The notes beneath the pieces are model-generated. The model was not told where the DNA came from and did no database searches. It saw only the letters and a list, made by a program, of their open reading frames with translations. Shown here in pieces: positions 1 to 9,247 of a DNA stretch of 64,000 bases (its first letter is position 1; each line of letters opens with the position of its first letter). Position numbers and translations under genes: made by a program. This stretch comes from Microbacterium sp. RU33B (GTDB lineage: Bacteria > Actinomycetota > Actinomycetes > Actinomycetales > Microbacteriaceae): assembly GCF_900155915.1 (NCBI RefSeq), contig NZ_FTPO01000001.1, forward strand, positions 1,116,001 to 1,180,000. The letters are read 5' to 3'.

Positions 1-471
1 AGCATGATCACCGGCTCGCTCGAGCTGCTCGTCGTCGCCTTCGTCAGCCTCGGGATCGGGATCGGCGCGGCCGAGACCGTCTCGAACGAGCTCATCCTCG
101 CGAGTGCGCCGCCCTCCAAGGCCGGAGCCGCGAGCGCCGTGTCGGAGACCGCCTACGAGCTGGGCGCAGTCCTGGGCACCACGATCATCGGCGGCGCCCT
201 CGCGGCGCTCTACCGTGCGAACCTCGTCCTGCCCGCGGGACTCCCCGCGGAGGCCGCCGAGGCGTCGCGCGAGACCCTCGCCGGGGCCATGGTTGCCGCC
301 GACGGGCTGGACTCGGCACTCGGCGCCGCGCTCCGGGATGCCGCGGCTCACGCGTTCGACGCGGGCGTGGGCGTCACAGCGCTCATCGGAACGGGCCTCG
401 TGCTCCTCGCCGCGGTGATCGCGGCGCTCACGCTCGGACGCCACGCCGCCGCCGTGCCCGCCGAGCACTGA
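1..471 (+). CDS. MFS drug-efflux transporter, C-terminal part (5' end outside window)
   Basis: The reading frame is open from the first base of the window to a stop at 469-471, so only the last 156 residues are visible. The segment has long hydrophobic stretches separated by a soluble loop rich in Ala and Glu. It contains the sequence PPSKAGAASAVSETAYELG, typical of a late transmembrane helix in the 14-helix QacA/SmvA/EmrB branch of the major facilitator superfamily, which exports cationic dyes and biocides. The upstream part is not visible, so the substrate cannot be judged. The next gene (leuB) starts 75 bp downstream and is functionally unrelated. Family call is good; the specific drug is unknown. 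Confidence 0.8.
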   Translation, partial: SMITGSLELLVVAFVSLGIGIGAAETVSNELILASAPPSKAGAASAVSETAYELGAVLGTTIIGGALAALYRANLVLPAGLPAEAAEASRETLAGAMVAADGLDSALGAALRDAAAHAFDAGVGVTALIGTGLVLLAAVIAALTLGRHAAAVPAEH

Positions 472-546
472 CGCGGACGCGGCCGCCGGGGCCGATACCC
501 TGGACTCGGGCGCCTCTCGGCGCGCCATCCCCGAGCGAGGAGTCCC

Positions 547-1599
547 ATGTCGCGTGTCGTGAAGCTGGCCGTCATCCCGGGTGACGGCATCGGTCCCGAG
601 GTCGTGGCCGAGGCGGAGAAGGTGCTGGATGCCGCCACCTCCGGCGGTGAGGTGATCTTCGACCGCACACGGTACTCGCTCGGCGCCGATCGCTTCCTCG
701 AGACCGGCGACACCCTTCCCGACGACGATCTGGAGTCGCTGAAGGGGCAGGACGTCATCCTGTTCGGCGCCGTCGGGGGAGTGCCCGGCGATCCGCGACT
801 GCGCGACGCGAACATCGAGCGCGGCCTGCTGCTGAAGCTCCGCTTCGCGCTGGACCAGTACGTCAACCTCCGCCCGTCCAAGCTCTACCCGGGCCAGGCG
901 GGTCCGCTCGCCGAGCCCGGCGACATCGACTTCGTCGTCGTGCGCGAGGGCACGGAGGGCCCCTACGTCGGCAACGGCGGCGCGATCCGTGTCGGCACCC
1001 CGCACGAGGTGGCCAATGAGACATCCGTCAACACGGCCTACGGCGTGGAGCGGGTCGTCCGCTACGCGTTCGACCTCGCGCAACGGCGGCGCAAGAAGCT
1101 GACGTGGGTGCACAAGACCAACGTTCTCGTGCACGCGGGGGGCATCTGGCAGCGCGTGGTCGCTGAGGTGGCCGCCGAGCATCCCGATGTCGCGGTAGAT
1201 TACATCCACGTCGACGCGGCCACGATCTACCTGGTCACGAACCCCAGCCGCTTCGACGTGATCGTCACCGACAACCTCTTCGGCGACATCCTCACAGATC
1301 TGGCCGGCGCCGTCACCGGTGGCATCGGTCTCGCCGCATCCGGGAGCATCAATCCCGACGGCGCGTTCCCGTCGATGTTCGAGCCCGTCCACGGTTCGGC
1401 GCCCGACATCGCAGGACAGCAGAAGGCCGATCCCACGGCCGCGATCCTCTCCGTCGCCCTGATGCTCGATCACCTGGGGCTCACCGGCGAAGCAGACGGC
1501 GTCATCCGCGCGGTCGAGGACGACATCGCGGCCCGCGACGGATCTTCCCGCACCACCACTCAGATCGGCGACGCCATCGCCGCCCGGCTGCAGGCGTAA
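547..1599 (+). CDS. leuB: 3-isopropylmalate dehydrogenase
   Basis: Cytosolic NAD-dependent enzyme that oxidises and decarboxylates 3-isopropylmalate to 2-oxoisocaproate, the third step of leucine synthesis. At 350 residues it has the usual family length. Visible signatures are the N-terminal GDGIGPEV, the substrate-binding NLRP segment near residue 109, [11 protein letters not shown] near 140, the metal-binding aspartates in [15 protein letters not shown] near 240, and the NAD-site [12 protein letters not shown] near 280. The ATG is preceded by GAGCGAGGAG. The other leucine genes leuC and leuD are 28 kb away with their own attenuator-like leader, so this gene is regulated separately. ilvE, the last enzyme of the pathway, follows after 44 bp. 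Confidence 0.97.
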   Translation: MSRVVKLAVIPGDGIGPEVVAEAEKVLDAATSGGEVIFDRTRYSLGADRFLETGDTLPDDDLESLKGQDVILFGAVGGVPGDPRLRDANIERGLLLKLRFALDQYVNLRPSKLYPGQAGPLAEPGDIDFVVVREGTEGPYVGNGGAIRVGTPHEVANETSVNTAYGVERVVRYAFDLAQRRRKKLTWVHKTNVLVHAGGIWQRVVAEVAAEHPDVAVDYIHVDAATIYLVTNPSRFDVIVTDNLFGDILTDLAGAVTGGIGLAASGSINPDGAFPSMFEPVHGSAPDIAGQQKADPTAAILSVALMLDHLGLTGEADGVIRAVEDDIAARDGSSRTTTQIGDAIAARLQA

Positions 1600-1643
1600 C
1601 CTGTAACCGCCGCGACGCGTCGCCCGAACCCTCAGGACGTGAC

Positions 1644-2750
1644 ATGACCCTCATCGACTCCGACCCCGACACCGGACTCGCCCCGCTGAACTTCTCCGTC
1701 ACCCGGAGCCTCAACGGCAAGACGCCGCAGCAGCGCGCCGAGATCCTCGCGAACCCGGGCTTCGGCACGAGCTTCACCGACCACATGGTCGACATCTGCT
1801 GGTCGACGAAGGGCGGCTGGCACCGCCCGCGCGTGCAGCCGTACGGTCCGATCGCGCTGGATCCCGCCGCCGCCGTGCTGCACTACGGCCAGGAGATCTT
1901 CGAGGGCATCAAGGCCTACCGTCACGCCGACGGCTCGGTGCACACCTTCCGTCCTGACCAGAACGGTCGCCGCCTGCAGCGCTCCGCGCGCCGTCTCGCG
2001 CTGCCCGAGCTGCCGGTGTCGTACTTCATCCAGTCGCTGCGCGAACTCATCGCGGTCGACGGCGACTGGGTGCCCTCCGGTGCCGACCAGAGCCTGTACC
2101 TCCGCCCCTTCATGTTCGCGAAGGAGGCGTTCCTGGGGGTCCGCCCCGCCAACAAGGTGGCGTACTACCTCATCGCCTCGCCCGCGGGCGCGTACTTCAC
2201 CGGTGGCGTGCGCCCGGTGTCGATCTGGCTCAGCGAGGACTACTCGCGGGCCGGCAAGGGCGGAACGGGCGCGGCGAAGACCGGCGGCAACTACGCCTCG
2301 AGCCTGCTCCCGCAGTCCGAGGCCTACGAGCGGGAGTGCGACCAGGTCGTCTTCCTCGACCAGGACCGCAACGTCGAGGAGCTCGGCGGCATGAACGTGG
2401 TGTTCGTCTACAAGGACGGCACCCTCGTCACGCCCGAATCGCCTTCGATCCTCGAGGGCATCACCCGCGACTCGCTCCTGCAGCTCGCCCGAGACCGCGG
2501 CCACAAGGTCGAGGGCCGGCGGGTGTCGCTCGACGAGTGGCGCCAGGGCGTGGCATCCGGCGACATCGTCGAGGTGTTCGCGTGCGGCACCGCCGCCGTC
2601 GTCACCCCGATCGGCACGCTCAAGGGCGCGGACTTCATCGACGAGCAGCCGACCGGCGAGCTCGCCCTGTCGCTGCGCGAAGAGCTGACCGACATCCAGT
2701 ACGGCCGCAGGGAAGACACCCACGGCTGGCTGGTGCGCCTCGACGCCTGA
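1644..2750 (+). CDS. ilvE: branched-chain amino acid aminotransferase
   Basis: Fold-type IV PLP enzyme that transfers the amino group of glutamate to the 2-oxo acids of leucine, isoleucine and valine. The 368-residue length matches the large actinobacterial and mitochondrial-type BCATs. The Schiff-base lysine is Lys212 in GTGAAKTGGNYASS. EIFEGIKAYR near residue 84 and the phosphate-cup segment GTAAVVTPIG near 313 are also typical. It sits directly after leuB, so the last two steps of leucine synthesis are adjacent and probably cotranscribed. Start is the ATG at 1644, preceded by AGGACGTGAC. Confidence 0.96.
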   Translation: MTLIDSDPDTGLAPLNFSVTRSLNGKTPQQRAEILANPGFGTSFTDHMVDICWSTKGGWHRPRVQPYGPIALDPAAAVLHYGQEIFEGIKAYRHADGSVHTFRPDQNGRRLQRSARRLALPELPVSYFIQSLRELIAVDGDWVPSGADQSLYLRPFMFAKEAFLGVRPANKVAYYLIASPAGAYFTGGVRPVSIWLSEDYSRAGKGGTGAAKTGGNYASSLLPQSEAYERECDQVVFLDQDRNVEELGGMNVVFVYKDGTLVTPESPSILEGITRDSLLQLARDRGHKVEGRRVSLDEWRQGVASGDIVEVFACGTAAVVTPIGTLKGADFIDEQPTGELALSLREELTDIQYGRREDTHGWLVRLDA

Positions 2751-2781
2751 GCCGGAGCGGTCGGCTGAGTAGGCTGGTGCG

Positions 2782-3549
2782 GTGAGGATCGCACGCGTCA
2801 GCCACCAGGAAGCCATCACCTACGGGATCGTCGACGAGGGCGAGCTCGTCGTGCTCAAGGGCGATCCGATGTTCGTCGGGTTCGACACCACGGGGGAGCG
2901 GATCCCGCTCGCCGAGGTCACGCTGCTCGCGCCCGTCATCCCGCGTTCGAAGATCGTGGCGATCGCGCGCAACTACCGCGACCATGCGGCGGAGCTCGGC
3001 AACGAGGTTCCGGCGGAGCCGATGCTCTTCTTCAAGCCGAACACGTCGGTCGTGGGTCCGAACGACCACATCGTGCTGCCGAGGCAGTCCGAGCGCATCG
3101 ACTTCGAGGGCGAGGTGGCCGCCGTGATCGGACGCGTCGCGAAGAACGTGCCCCGCGAGAGCGCGCTGGACTACGTGTTCGGCTACACGATCGCCAACGA
3201 CGTCACCGCGCGCGACCTGCAGAAGAGCGACGGGCAGTGGGCGCGGGCGAAGGGATTCGACACGTCCTGCCCGCTCGGACCCGCGATCGAGACCGAGTTC
3301 GACCCGTCGGCCGAGGTCTGGATCGAGACGCGCGTCAACGGCGAGGTGAAGCAGCGCGGTCTGCTCGGCGACATGGTCTACGACGTCGCCGAGATCGTCG
3401 CGTACGCGTCGGCCGCCTTCACCCTGCTCCCGGGCGACGTGATCCTCACGGGCACGCCCGCCGGAGTCGGTCCGTTCGTGGCGGGCGACGTGGTCGAAGT
3501 CGAGGTCACCGGTCTCGGGATCCTCCGCAACACGGCACGGGATGCCTGA
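2782..3549 (+). CDS. fumarylacetoacetate hydrolase family protein
   Basis: A 255-residue FAH-fold protein. Family members hydrolyse or decarboxylate 2-oxo acids such as fumarylpyruvate, acylpyruvates and oxaloacetate using a Mg2+ or Mn2+ ion. The metal-ligand pattern is present: [10 protein letters not shown] near residue 110, then [13 protein letters not shown] near 135. The C-terminal [17 protein letters not shown] is the family hallmark. The start is a GTG at 2782, supported by TAGGCT at 2770-2775, exactly 6 nt before it, suggesting a leaderless transcript. The stop overlaps the start of the next gene, an MFS carrier, by 8 nt, so the two are translationally coupled. Substrate unknown; in this position an oxaloacetate or acylpyruvate hydrolase is plausible. 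Confidence 0.88.
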   Translation: MRIARVSHQEAITYGIVDEGELVVLKGDPMFVGFDTTGERIPLAEVTLLAPVIPRSKIVAIARNYRDHAAELGNEVPAEPMLFFKPNTSVVGPNDHIVLPRQSERIDFEGEVAAVIGRVAKNVPRESALDYVFGYTIANDVTARDLQKSDGQWARAKGFDTSCPLGPAIETEFDPSAEVWIETRVNGEVKQRGLLGDMVYDVAEIVAYASAAFTLLPGDVILTGTPAGVGPFVAGDVVEVEVTGLGILRNTARDA

Positions 3550-4795
3550 CGCCGCGTCCGTCGAGGCGCCCGCGCCGACCCTGAGCGAGGTCGCCGCGAT
3601 CCAGCGGCGCACCGTCGCGGTGCTGGCGGCCGGTCAGGTGCTCGGCGGCGTCGCGTTCGGCGCGACGATCTCGCTCGGAGCGCTCCTCGCGGCCGATCTG
3701 TCGGGTCAGGAGTCGCTCTCGGGGCTGGCAACGGCATCCGTCACCCTCGGCGCTGCGCTGTGCGCCATTCCGCTCGCGCGTCTCGCCGCCCGACGCGGCC
3801 GCCGTCTCGCGCTGACGCTCGGCAATCTCTTCGCGGTCGTCGGCATCGCAATCGTGATCACGGCCGCGGCGGCACGCAGCTTCCCGCTGCTCATCGTGGG
3901 CGTCATCCTGATCGGCGCGGGCAACGCCGGAAACCTCCAGTCCCGCTTCGCGGCGACCGACCTCAGCCCCACGTCGCGCCGGGCCCGCGACCTGGGCACG
4001 GTCGTGTGGGCCACGACCGTCGGCGGCGTGCTCGGGCCCCTGCTCCTCGCTCCCGGCGAGGCCGTGGGCGCTGTGCTCGGGATGCCGCGCCTCACCGGCG
4101 CCTACGCGTTCTCGATCGTCGCCCAGGTGCTCGCCCTCACCCTCTACCTCGTCGCGCTGCGGCCGGATCCGCTCCGGATCGCCCAGCGGCTCGCACGCGC
4201 GGGGGAGGCGGCGCGCGAGCACATCGTCGAGGCCGATCGACCTCTCGCCGCGCGCTACGCCGTCTTCGCCGTCGCCGGCTCCCACGTCGTGATGGCCTCC
4301 GTCATGGCGATGACCCCGGTGCACCTCGTGCACATGGCCGGTGGCCGCGTCGACTTCCTCGTGGGGCTGACCATCGCGCTGCACGTCTTCGGGATGTACG
4401 GACTCTCGCCCGTCTTCGGATGGCTCGCCGACCGCTGGGGCCGAGTGCCCGTGATCCTCCTCGGGCAGGCGGTGCTCGCGGCGTCGCTCCTCGTCGCGGC
4501 GCTGTGGTCGCACGAGGTCGTCGCCGTCATCATCGCCCTCCTGCTGCTCGGCCTCGGCTGGAGCGCTGCGACGGTGTCGGGTGCGGCCCTGCTCACGGAG
4601 AGCACCGTCACGGCGATGCGTCCGCGAAGGCAGGGTGTCAGCGACACCGTCATGACGCTGTCGGCGGCGGTGGGCGCGGTCCTCGCCGGCGTGATCCTGG
4701 GCCAGATCGGCTACGGCGGGCTGGCGCTGTGCGCGCTCGTCCTGGTCGCCGCCGTCGCGGGACTGTCCCCGCTCGCGCGCGGGCCGCGGGACTGA
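3542..4795 (+). CDS. MFS transporter
   Basis: A 417-residue membrane protein with about 12 predicted hydrophobic segments in two halves separated by a charged loop near residues 205-235. Loop motifs of the major facilitator superfamily are visible, such as RLAARRGRR near 80 and [12 protein letters not shown] near 300, the motif-A repeat between helices 2-3 and 8-9. It begins 8 nt inside the upstream hydrolase gene (ATG inside the final codons) and so is probably cotranslated with it, perhaps taking up or exporting the hydrolase substrate. It converges on the next gene with 7 bp between stop codons and no obvious terminator. Confidence 0.87.
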   Translation: MPDAASVEAPAPTLSEVAAIQRRTVAVLAAGQVLGGVAFGATISLGALLAADLSGQESLSGLATASVTLGAALCAIPLARLAARRGRRLALTLGNLFAVVGIAIVITAAAARSFPLLIVGVILIGAGNAGNLQSRFAATDLSPTSRRARDLGTVVWATTVGGVLGPLLLAPGEAVGAVLGMPRLTGAYAFSIVAQVLALTLYLVALRPDPLRIAQRLARAGEAAREHIVEADRPLAARYAVFAVAGSHVVMASVMAMTPVHLVHMAGGRVDFLVGLTIALHVFGMYGLSPVFGWLADRWGRVPVILLGQAVLAASLLVAALWSHEVVAVIIALLLLGLGWSAATVSGAALLTESTVTAMRPRRQGVSDTVMTLSAAVGAVLAGVILGQIGYGGLALCALVLVAAVAGLSPLARGPRD

Positions 4796-4802
4796 CCGGG
4801 CC

Positions 4803-6035
4803 TCAGAAGATCGTCTCGACGAGGTCGGTCACGATCGCGCTGTCGACGTCGTCGATCGAGTCGACGACGGGGATGACGCGCCACTTGTCGAACATCGTGC
4901 AGGGGTGGGAGAGGCCGAACACGATGATGTCGCCGATCCGCAGGGCCGTGTCGGCGGCGAGCTCGACGAACGCGTGCTGGTCGTTGAGTTTGCGGGTCCG
5001 GGCTCCCGCGAGGTCGGTGCGGCCGGCGGTCGACAGCGCGAACAGCGGGACGGGCATCCCCTCGTCGTAGGGGAAGTCGCGCTTGCCGGCGTCGACGAGG
5101 ACGAGTCCGGGCTCCGGTGCGGACACGACGCGCGCGAGGCCGCGCGCGGCCGGGCGGAGGCCCGCGCCCTCGAACGGCGACACCGAGCGGTAGTACCCCT
5201 CGTCGTGGACGAGGTAGGCGCCCGAGCGCAGCACGAAGCGCGTCTCTGGGTCGTCTGCCGCGGCGAAGACATCGGCCACGACGTCGGGATACGCGCTGCC
5301 GCCGGCGGTCACGATTGCGTCGCCGTCATCGCCGAGCGGACGGATTCGGCGGCCGAGCTCCACGAGATCGGCGACGAAGGCGCGGGCCGCGGCATCCGGT
5401 GCCTCTCCCCGCCCCTTCGCCACGGCGCCTTCGTAGCCCGCGACGCCCGCAAGACGCAGCACCGGCGACGCGGCGACGCGCTCGGCCAGACGCACCGCAT
5501 CGTCGAGCGTGCGGACGCCGGTCCTCCCGCCGTCGCGTCCGAGCTCCACGAGCACCTCGAGCTGCGCGTCACGGCCGCGAAGGGCCTCCTCGACGGCCTC
5601 GACGGCCTCCGGGGAATCCACCCAGCTCCAGACGCGCCCGCCGCGCGCGGAGAGGTCGTCGGCGAGCCAGACGATCGCGTGGGGGTCGGAGAGCTGGTTC
5701 GCGAGCATGACGTCGGTGACACCGGCATCCCGCGCCACGCGCAGCTGCCACGGCGTCGCGACCGTGATGCCGGTCGCGCCGGCGTCGAGCTGCCGTCGCC
5801 ACAGAACGGGCGCCATCGTCGTCTTGCCGTGCGGCATGAGCTCGAGTCCGCGGGAGACCGCGAAGTCGGCGAGGAACGCGATGTTCGCGTCGAGGGCCGC
5901 CTCCTCGAGCACGAGCGCCGGCGTCCACAGGTCGGCGACGCGGGGGGATCGTGCCAGGAACTCCGACGCCGTGAGACCGGCGGCCCACGCCGGCAGGGAC
6001 TTGTCGGACGACGTGAGGATGCGTCCCGCGCTCAC
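4803..6035 (-). CDS. PLP-dependent D-serine dehydratase / D-threonine aldolase-like enzyme (alanine racemase fold)
   Basis: A 410-residue fold-type III PLP enzyme. Lys71 in LMPHGKTTMAP is the likely Schiff-base residue. The C-terminal LSHPCTMFDKW supplies His377 and Cys379, which in eukaryotic-type D-serine dehydratase bind the catalytic zinc. Related enzymes turn D-serine into 2-aminoacrylate (then pyruvate and ammonia) or act on D-threo-3-hydroxy amino acids. The GTG start lies 1 bp after the stop of the RidA gene upstream, so the two are probably cotranscribed. RidA is the family that hydrolyses the 2-aminoacrylate such dehydratases release. A related amino-acid deaminase or aldolase activity is the main alternative. 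Confidence 0.83.
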   Translation of the reverse strand: MSAGRILTSSDKSLPAWAAGLTASEFLARSPRVADLWTPALVLEEAALDANIAFLADFAVSRGLELMPHGKTTMAPVLWRRQLDAGATGITVATPWQLRVARDAGVTDVMLANQLSDPHAIVWLADDLSARGGRVWSWVDSPEAVEAVEEALRGRDAQLEVLVELGRDGGRTGVRTLDDAVRLAERVAASPVLRLAGVAGYEGAVAKGRGEAPDAAARAFVADLVELGRRIRPLGDDGDAIVTAGGSAYPDVVADVFAAADDPETRFVLRSGAYLVHDEGYYRSVSPFEGAGLRPAARGLARVVSAPEPGLVLVDAGKRDFPYDEGMPVPLFALSTAGRTDLAGARTRKLNDQHAFVELAADTALRIGDIIVFGLSHPCTMFDKWRVIPVVDSIDDVDSAIVTDLVETIF

Positions 6036-6036
6036 G

Positions 6037-6423
6037 TCAGGCCTCGGGCAGCTTCGCGACGACGTCGATCTCGACGAGGATGTCCGCCAGGTCCGACCCG
6101 ACGGTCGTGCGGACGGGGTAGGGCTCCACGAAGAACTCCGCGTACGCCCGGTTGTACTCCGCGAAGTCGCGGTGCAGATGCTGCAGGTGCGCGGTGACCT
6201 TGACGACGTTTGCCATCGACGCCCCCGCGGCCTCGACGACGCTGCGGACGTTGCGCAGCACCTGCCGGGTCTGCTCGTACACGCCGCCGTCGACCACCGT
6301 GCCCGTGGCGGGGTCCTGCGGACCGAAGCCGGCGGTGAACACGAACCCGCCCGCGACGATGCCGTGGCTGTAGGGCCCGGCGGGCTTCGGAGCGTCGTCG
6401 AGCAGGAGGGCCTTCTTCGTCAT
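6037..6423 (-). CDS. RidA family reactive enamine/imine deaminase
   Basis: A complete 128-residue RidA (YjgF/YER057c/UK114) protein. Arg105 in PYPVRTTVGS and Glu118 in ILVEIDVVA match the catalytic pair that hydrolyses enamines and imines made by PLP enzymes to 2-oxo acids. The frame stays open far upstream through the amidohydrolase gene, but the true start is the ATG at 6421-6423: the protein matches the family from its first residues and CTGAAAGGACC lies just upstream. It sits between a D-serine-dehydratase-like enzyme and an N-acyl-D-amino-acid-deacylase-like enzyme, which points to a role in clearing 2-aminoacrylate in that pathway. Confidence 0.93.
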   Translation of the reverse strand: MTKKALLLDDAPKPAGPYSHGIVAGGFVFTAGFGPQDPATGTVVDGGVYEQTRQVLRNVRSVVEAAGASMANVVKVTAHLQHLHRDFAEYNRAYAEFFVEPYPVRTTVGSDLADILVEIDVVAKLPEA

Positions 6424-6458
6424 GGGTGGTCCTTTCAGGATGCCGGAGGTCGGCGCGA

Positions 6459-8042
6459 TCAGCGGGAGAGAGTGGCGCGACGGATGCCGCGACCGGGGAG
6501 GGCGGACGTGAGAGCGCCGCGGGCGAGCACGGGGACTCCGGCGACGAAGACGTCGTCGATCCCCACGGACGGTGTGCGGGGGGTGGCGTAGGTCGCGGTA
6601 TCGCCGACGCCGTGCGGGTCGACGATCGCGAGATCGGCGATCCAGCCCGGCCGCACCGCGCCGCGATCGCCGAGCCCGAACCGCGCAGCCGTGCGGCCGG
6701 CGAGGTGCTGCGCGGCGCCCTCCCAGGAGAAGGCTCTGCCGACGAAAGTGGACAGGTAGCGTGCGAACGTTCCGGCTGCGCGGGGGTGGGGCACCCCTCC
6801 GATCCAGATGCCGTCGGAGCCGCCGAGGTGGGCGTCGTGGGCGAACAGGCGCGCCAGGTTGTCGACGGGCCGCTCGTCGCGCACGGCCATCACCGCGTTC
6901 ACTTCGAGCCGCCCGGCGACGAGGAGGTCGAGGGTGGCGGTGACGACGTCGGTGTCGCTCCGCGCGGCGATCTCGGCGAGCGTCAGGCCCTCCGCCCACG
7001 ACCACTCGGCGGCGGGGGTGTGGCCGATCGTGATCATGTGCGGCCAGTCCGGTCCGAGGCTGGGCTTCTCGGCGATCGAGGGGAACCAGTCGCGCACGAG
7101 CGCGTCGCGCTCGGCCGGATCGCGGAGGCGTTCGAGGGCGACGTCGACGTCGAGCGCGCTGTACGCGGGCGGAAGGACGGCCATGGACACGAGCGTGCAG
7201 CCGCGGGTGTAGGGGTACATGTCGAACGTGACGTCGACGCCGTCCGCCGTCAGGTCGCCGAGCAGGCGGTGCGCCTCCGCCTGATCGAGGTGGAGGTGCG
7301 ACACGTGCACGCGCACGCCGCTGCGGGCGGCGATGGCGGCGACCTCGCGCAGTCCGGCCTCCGAGCCCGTCTCGTAGCCGCCGCGCATGTGCGTGACGTA
7401 GAGGCCCCCGACGGCCGCCACGGGATCGCACAGCCGCGCGATCTCGTCGGTTCCGGCGAAGACGCCGGGGACGTAGTCGAGCCCCGTCGACATCCCGAGC
7501 GCGCCGTCGGCGAGTCCATCCGCCACGAGTCGTCGCATCTCGGCGAGCTCGGCGGGGGACGCGGCATCCGTCGACATGCCCATGATCTCGTGGCGCACCG
7601 TGCCCGCGGGTACGAGGTATCCGGCGTTCAGGCGCGTCGCGGCGTCGTACGACGCCAGAAGCTCGGCGACGCCGCCGCCCGAATACGAGGGATGCGATCC
7701 GTTGATCGCGGCGAAGTAGCGCGCAGCCCAGGCGCCGTCTCCGGGGGCGTACGACACGCCGTCCTGACCGCCGACGACGGTCGTGACCCCCTGCCGGAGC
7801 AGCGCGAGCTGCACGTCGTCGCGGAAGAGCGCGCCGTCGGCGTGCGCGTGGGCGTCGATGAAGCCGGGCAGGATGAGGCGTCCGGTGCAGTCGACGACCT
7901 CGTCGGCGCCGTCCGCGGCGACCGATCCGACGGCGACGATCCGCTCGCCCTCGATCGCGACGTCGGCACGCCGGCGGATCGCGGCGATCCCGTCGATCAC
8001 GACCCCGCCGCGCAGCACGGTGCGGCGGGATGCGTCGGTCAT
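6459..8042 (-). CDS. N-acyl-D-amino-acid deacylase-like amidohydrolase
   Basis: A 527-residue metal-dependent amidohydrolase of the D-aminoacylase branch. The frame extends 41 codons further upstream, but the ATG at 8042 begins the family-like N-terminus. His65 and His67 in FIDAHAHADG are the first metal ligands. HVSHLHLDQ near residue 240 and YVTHMRGGYE near 215 fit the later ligands and substrate loop. At residue 94, where D-aminoacylase has its metal-binding cysteine (NCG), this protein has QDG, so the metal site differs. Known relatives release free D-amino acids from N-acyl forms. The downstream genes would then deaminate the product. A related cyclic-amide or D-glutamate deacylase activity is possible. 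Confidence 0.8.
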   Translation of the reverse strand: MTDASRRTVLRGGVVIDGIAAIRRRADVAIEGERIVAVGSVAADGADEVVDCTGRLILPGFIDAHAHADGALFRDDVQLALLRQGVTTVVGGQDGVSYAPGDGAWAARYFAAINGSHPSYSGGGVAELLASYDAATRLNAGYLVPAGTVRHEIMGMSTDAASPAELAEMRRLVADGLADGALGMSTGLDYVPGVFAGTDEIARLCDPVAAVGGLYVTHMRGGYETGSEAGLREVAAIAARSGVRVHVSHLHLDQAEAHRLLGDLTADGVDVTFDMYPYTRGCTLVSMAVLPPAYSALDVDVALERLRDPAERDALVRDWFPSIAEKPSLGPDWPHMITIGHTPAAEWSWAEGLTLAEIAARSDTDVVTATLDLLVAGRLEVNAVMAVRDERPVDNLARLFAHDAHLGGSDGIWIGGVPHPRAAGTFARYLSTFVGRAFSWEGAAQHLAGRTAARFGLGDRGAVRPGWIADLAIVDPHGVGDTATYATPRTPSVGIDDVFVAGVPVLARGALTSALPGRGIRRATLSR

Positions 8043-8091
8043 CGCGGGTCCTCTCCGGCGGGGCGGCCGGATCGAGTCTATTGTCGGCGGG

Positions 8092-9165
8092 TCAGCGCCC
8101 CAGCGCGGCCAGCGCCCGCCCGACGTCGTCGAGGTCGTTGAAGACGTGGAACGCGACGCGCGCACGTCCGTCGCGGCCGGAGGCCGTGATCCCGGATGCC
8201 GTCAGCCGGGCGAGATCGCATCCGTCGGGATCGCTCCACGTCACGATCGCGCTGGACCGCACCGCGTGGGGGAGTCCCACGCCCTCGCGGAATGCCGTCG
8301 CGAGCGCGGTCACGTGGCTGTGAGCGGAGGCGATGTCGAGCGAGGCGAACAGAGCCAGAGCAGGTTCGGCGCCGACGAACGCCTGCCAGGCCGGTGAGGT
8401 GTCGAACCGGCGCGCATCGTCGGCCAATTCGACAGCGGCGCCGTAGCACGACGTCCACGGGTCGTCGCCGGCGTACCAGCCCGCATGCACCGGGCGCAGC
8501 GTCGCGGAGTAGTCGGCCGACACGGCCAGGAATGCGACACCGCGCGGCGCGCACAGCCACTTGTACGCGTGGCAGACGAGGGCGTCGTACCTGCTCGCAT
8601 CGACCGGCATCCAGCCGACGGCCTGGGTCGCATCGCACAGCGTGCGTGCCCCGTGGGCACGGGCTGCCGCGACGATGGCCGCGTCGTCGGCCACTTCGCC
8701 CGTCGCCGACTGCACGAGCGAAAAGGCCACGAGCGCCGTGGCCGGCCCGACGGCGTCGGCCAGCGCGTGCAGGGGTGCCGTGCGCACGCGGATGCCGCGC
8801 CCGGCGTGGACGAACGGCAGCACGATCGATGAGAAGTCCCGCTCGGGGACGAGCACTTCGGCGCCGTCCGGGAGGGAGGCGGCGAGCAGAGAGGCCTGTA
8901 CGGAGGTCTGCGACCCGATCGCGATGCGCGTCGGGGGAACGCCGACGAGGGTGGCGAAGTGCGCCCGGGACCGCTCCACGGCGGAGGAGTACGACGCCGG
9001 ATCGGGACGACCCGCGACAGAGGAGTCGAGATCGGCGAGCACCGCGTCGCGGGTGGCGCGCGGCGGCAGGCCCACGGTGCACGCAGCGAGGTAGCCCGCA
9101 CCGCCCGCGAACGCATCCCGCACACGCGCGAGGTCTTCGCGGGGGTGGACCATCGTCGCGCTCAT
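8092..9165 (-). CDS. aminotransferase class V-fold PLP enzyme (cysteine desulfurase/kynureninase-like)
   Basis: A 357-residue fold-type I PLP enzyme. Lys202 in CHAYKWLCAPRG is the predicted cofactor lysine and LCDATQAVG near residue 177 the segment that stacks on and hydrogen-bonds PLP. The lack of a cysteine loop and of linked Fe-S genes argues against a housekeeping IscS; kynureninase-like or selenocysteine-lyase-like paralogues look similar. The ATG at 9165 is chosen because GGGAGG lies just upstream, although the spacing is short; an ATG at 9153 is the alternative. It is the first gene of the leftward catabolic block and faces the LysR regulator across an 82-bp gap. Substrate unknown. Confidence 0.8.
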   Translation of the reverse strand: MSATMVHPREDLARVRDAFAGGAGYLAACTVGLPPRATRDAVLADLDSSVAGRPDPASYSSAVERSRAHFATLVGVPPTRIAIGSQTSVQASLLAASLPDGAEVLVPERDFSSIVLPFVHAGRGIRVRTAPLHALADAVGPATALVAFSLVQSATGEVADDAAIVAAARAHGARTLCDATQAVGWMPVDASRYDALVCHAYKWLCAPRGVAFLAVSADYSATLRPVHAGWYAGDDPWTSCYGAAVELADDARRFDTSPAWQAFVGAEPALALFASLDIASAHSHVTALATAFREGVGLPHAVRSSAIVTWSDPDGCDLARLTASGITASGRDGRARVAFHVFNDLDDVGRALAALGR

Positions 9166-9219
9166 GCCTCCCAGCGTGGAGGAGGAAAACACAATGGTCT
9201 ACGGCAGGTATCGCATGCA

Positions 9220-9236
9220 AAGCATGCGCGATGCTT
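9220..9236. promoter_or_regulatory. dyad in the divergent promoter, probable LysR operator
   Basis: AAGCAT, five bases, ATGCTT: a perfect 6-bp inverted repeat of 17 bp, flanked on the left by a further copy of GCATGC (9213-9218). It lies in the 82-bp gap between the aminotransferase-like gene (leftward) and the LysR gene (rightward), and its right end touches the regulator's likely -10 box TATCAT (9236-9241). LysR proteins typically bind a dyad of this size between divergent genes and repress themselves from it. Confidence 0.5.
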
Positions 9237-9247
9237 ATCATTGAGTC

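Noticed and set aside
8092..9165. Cysteine desulfurase (iscS/sufS)
   Set aside because: PLP lysine is present but the catalytic cysteine loop and Fe-S assembly neighbours are not.
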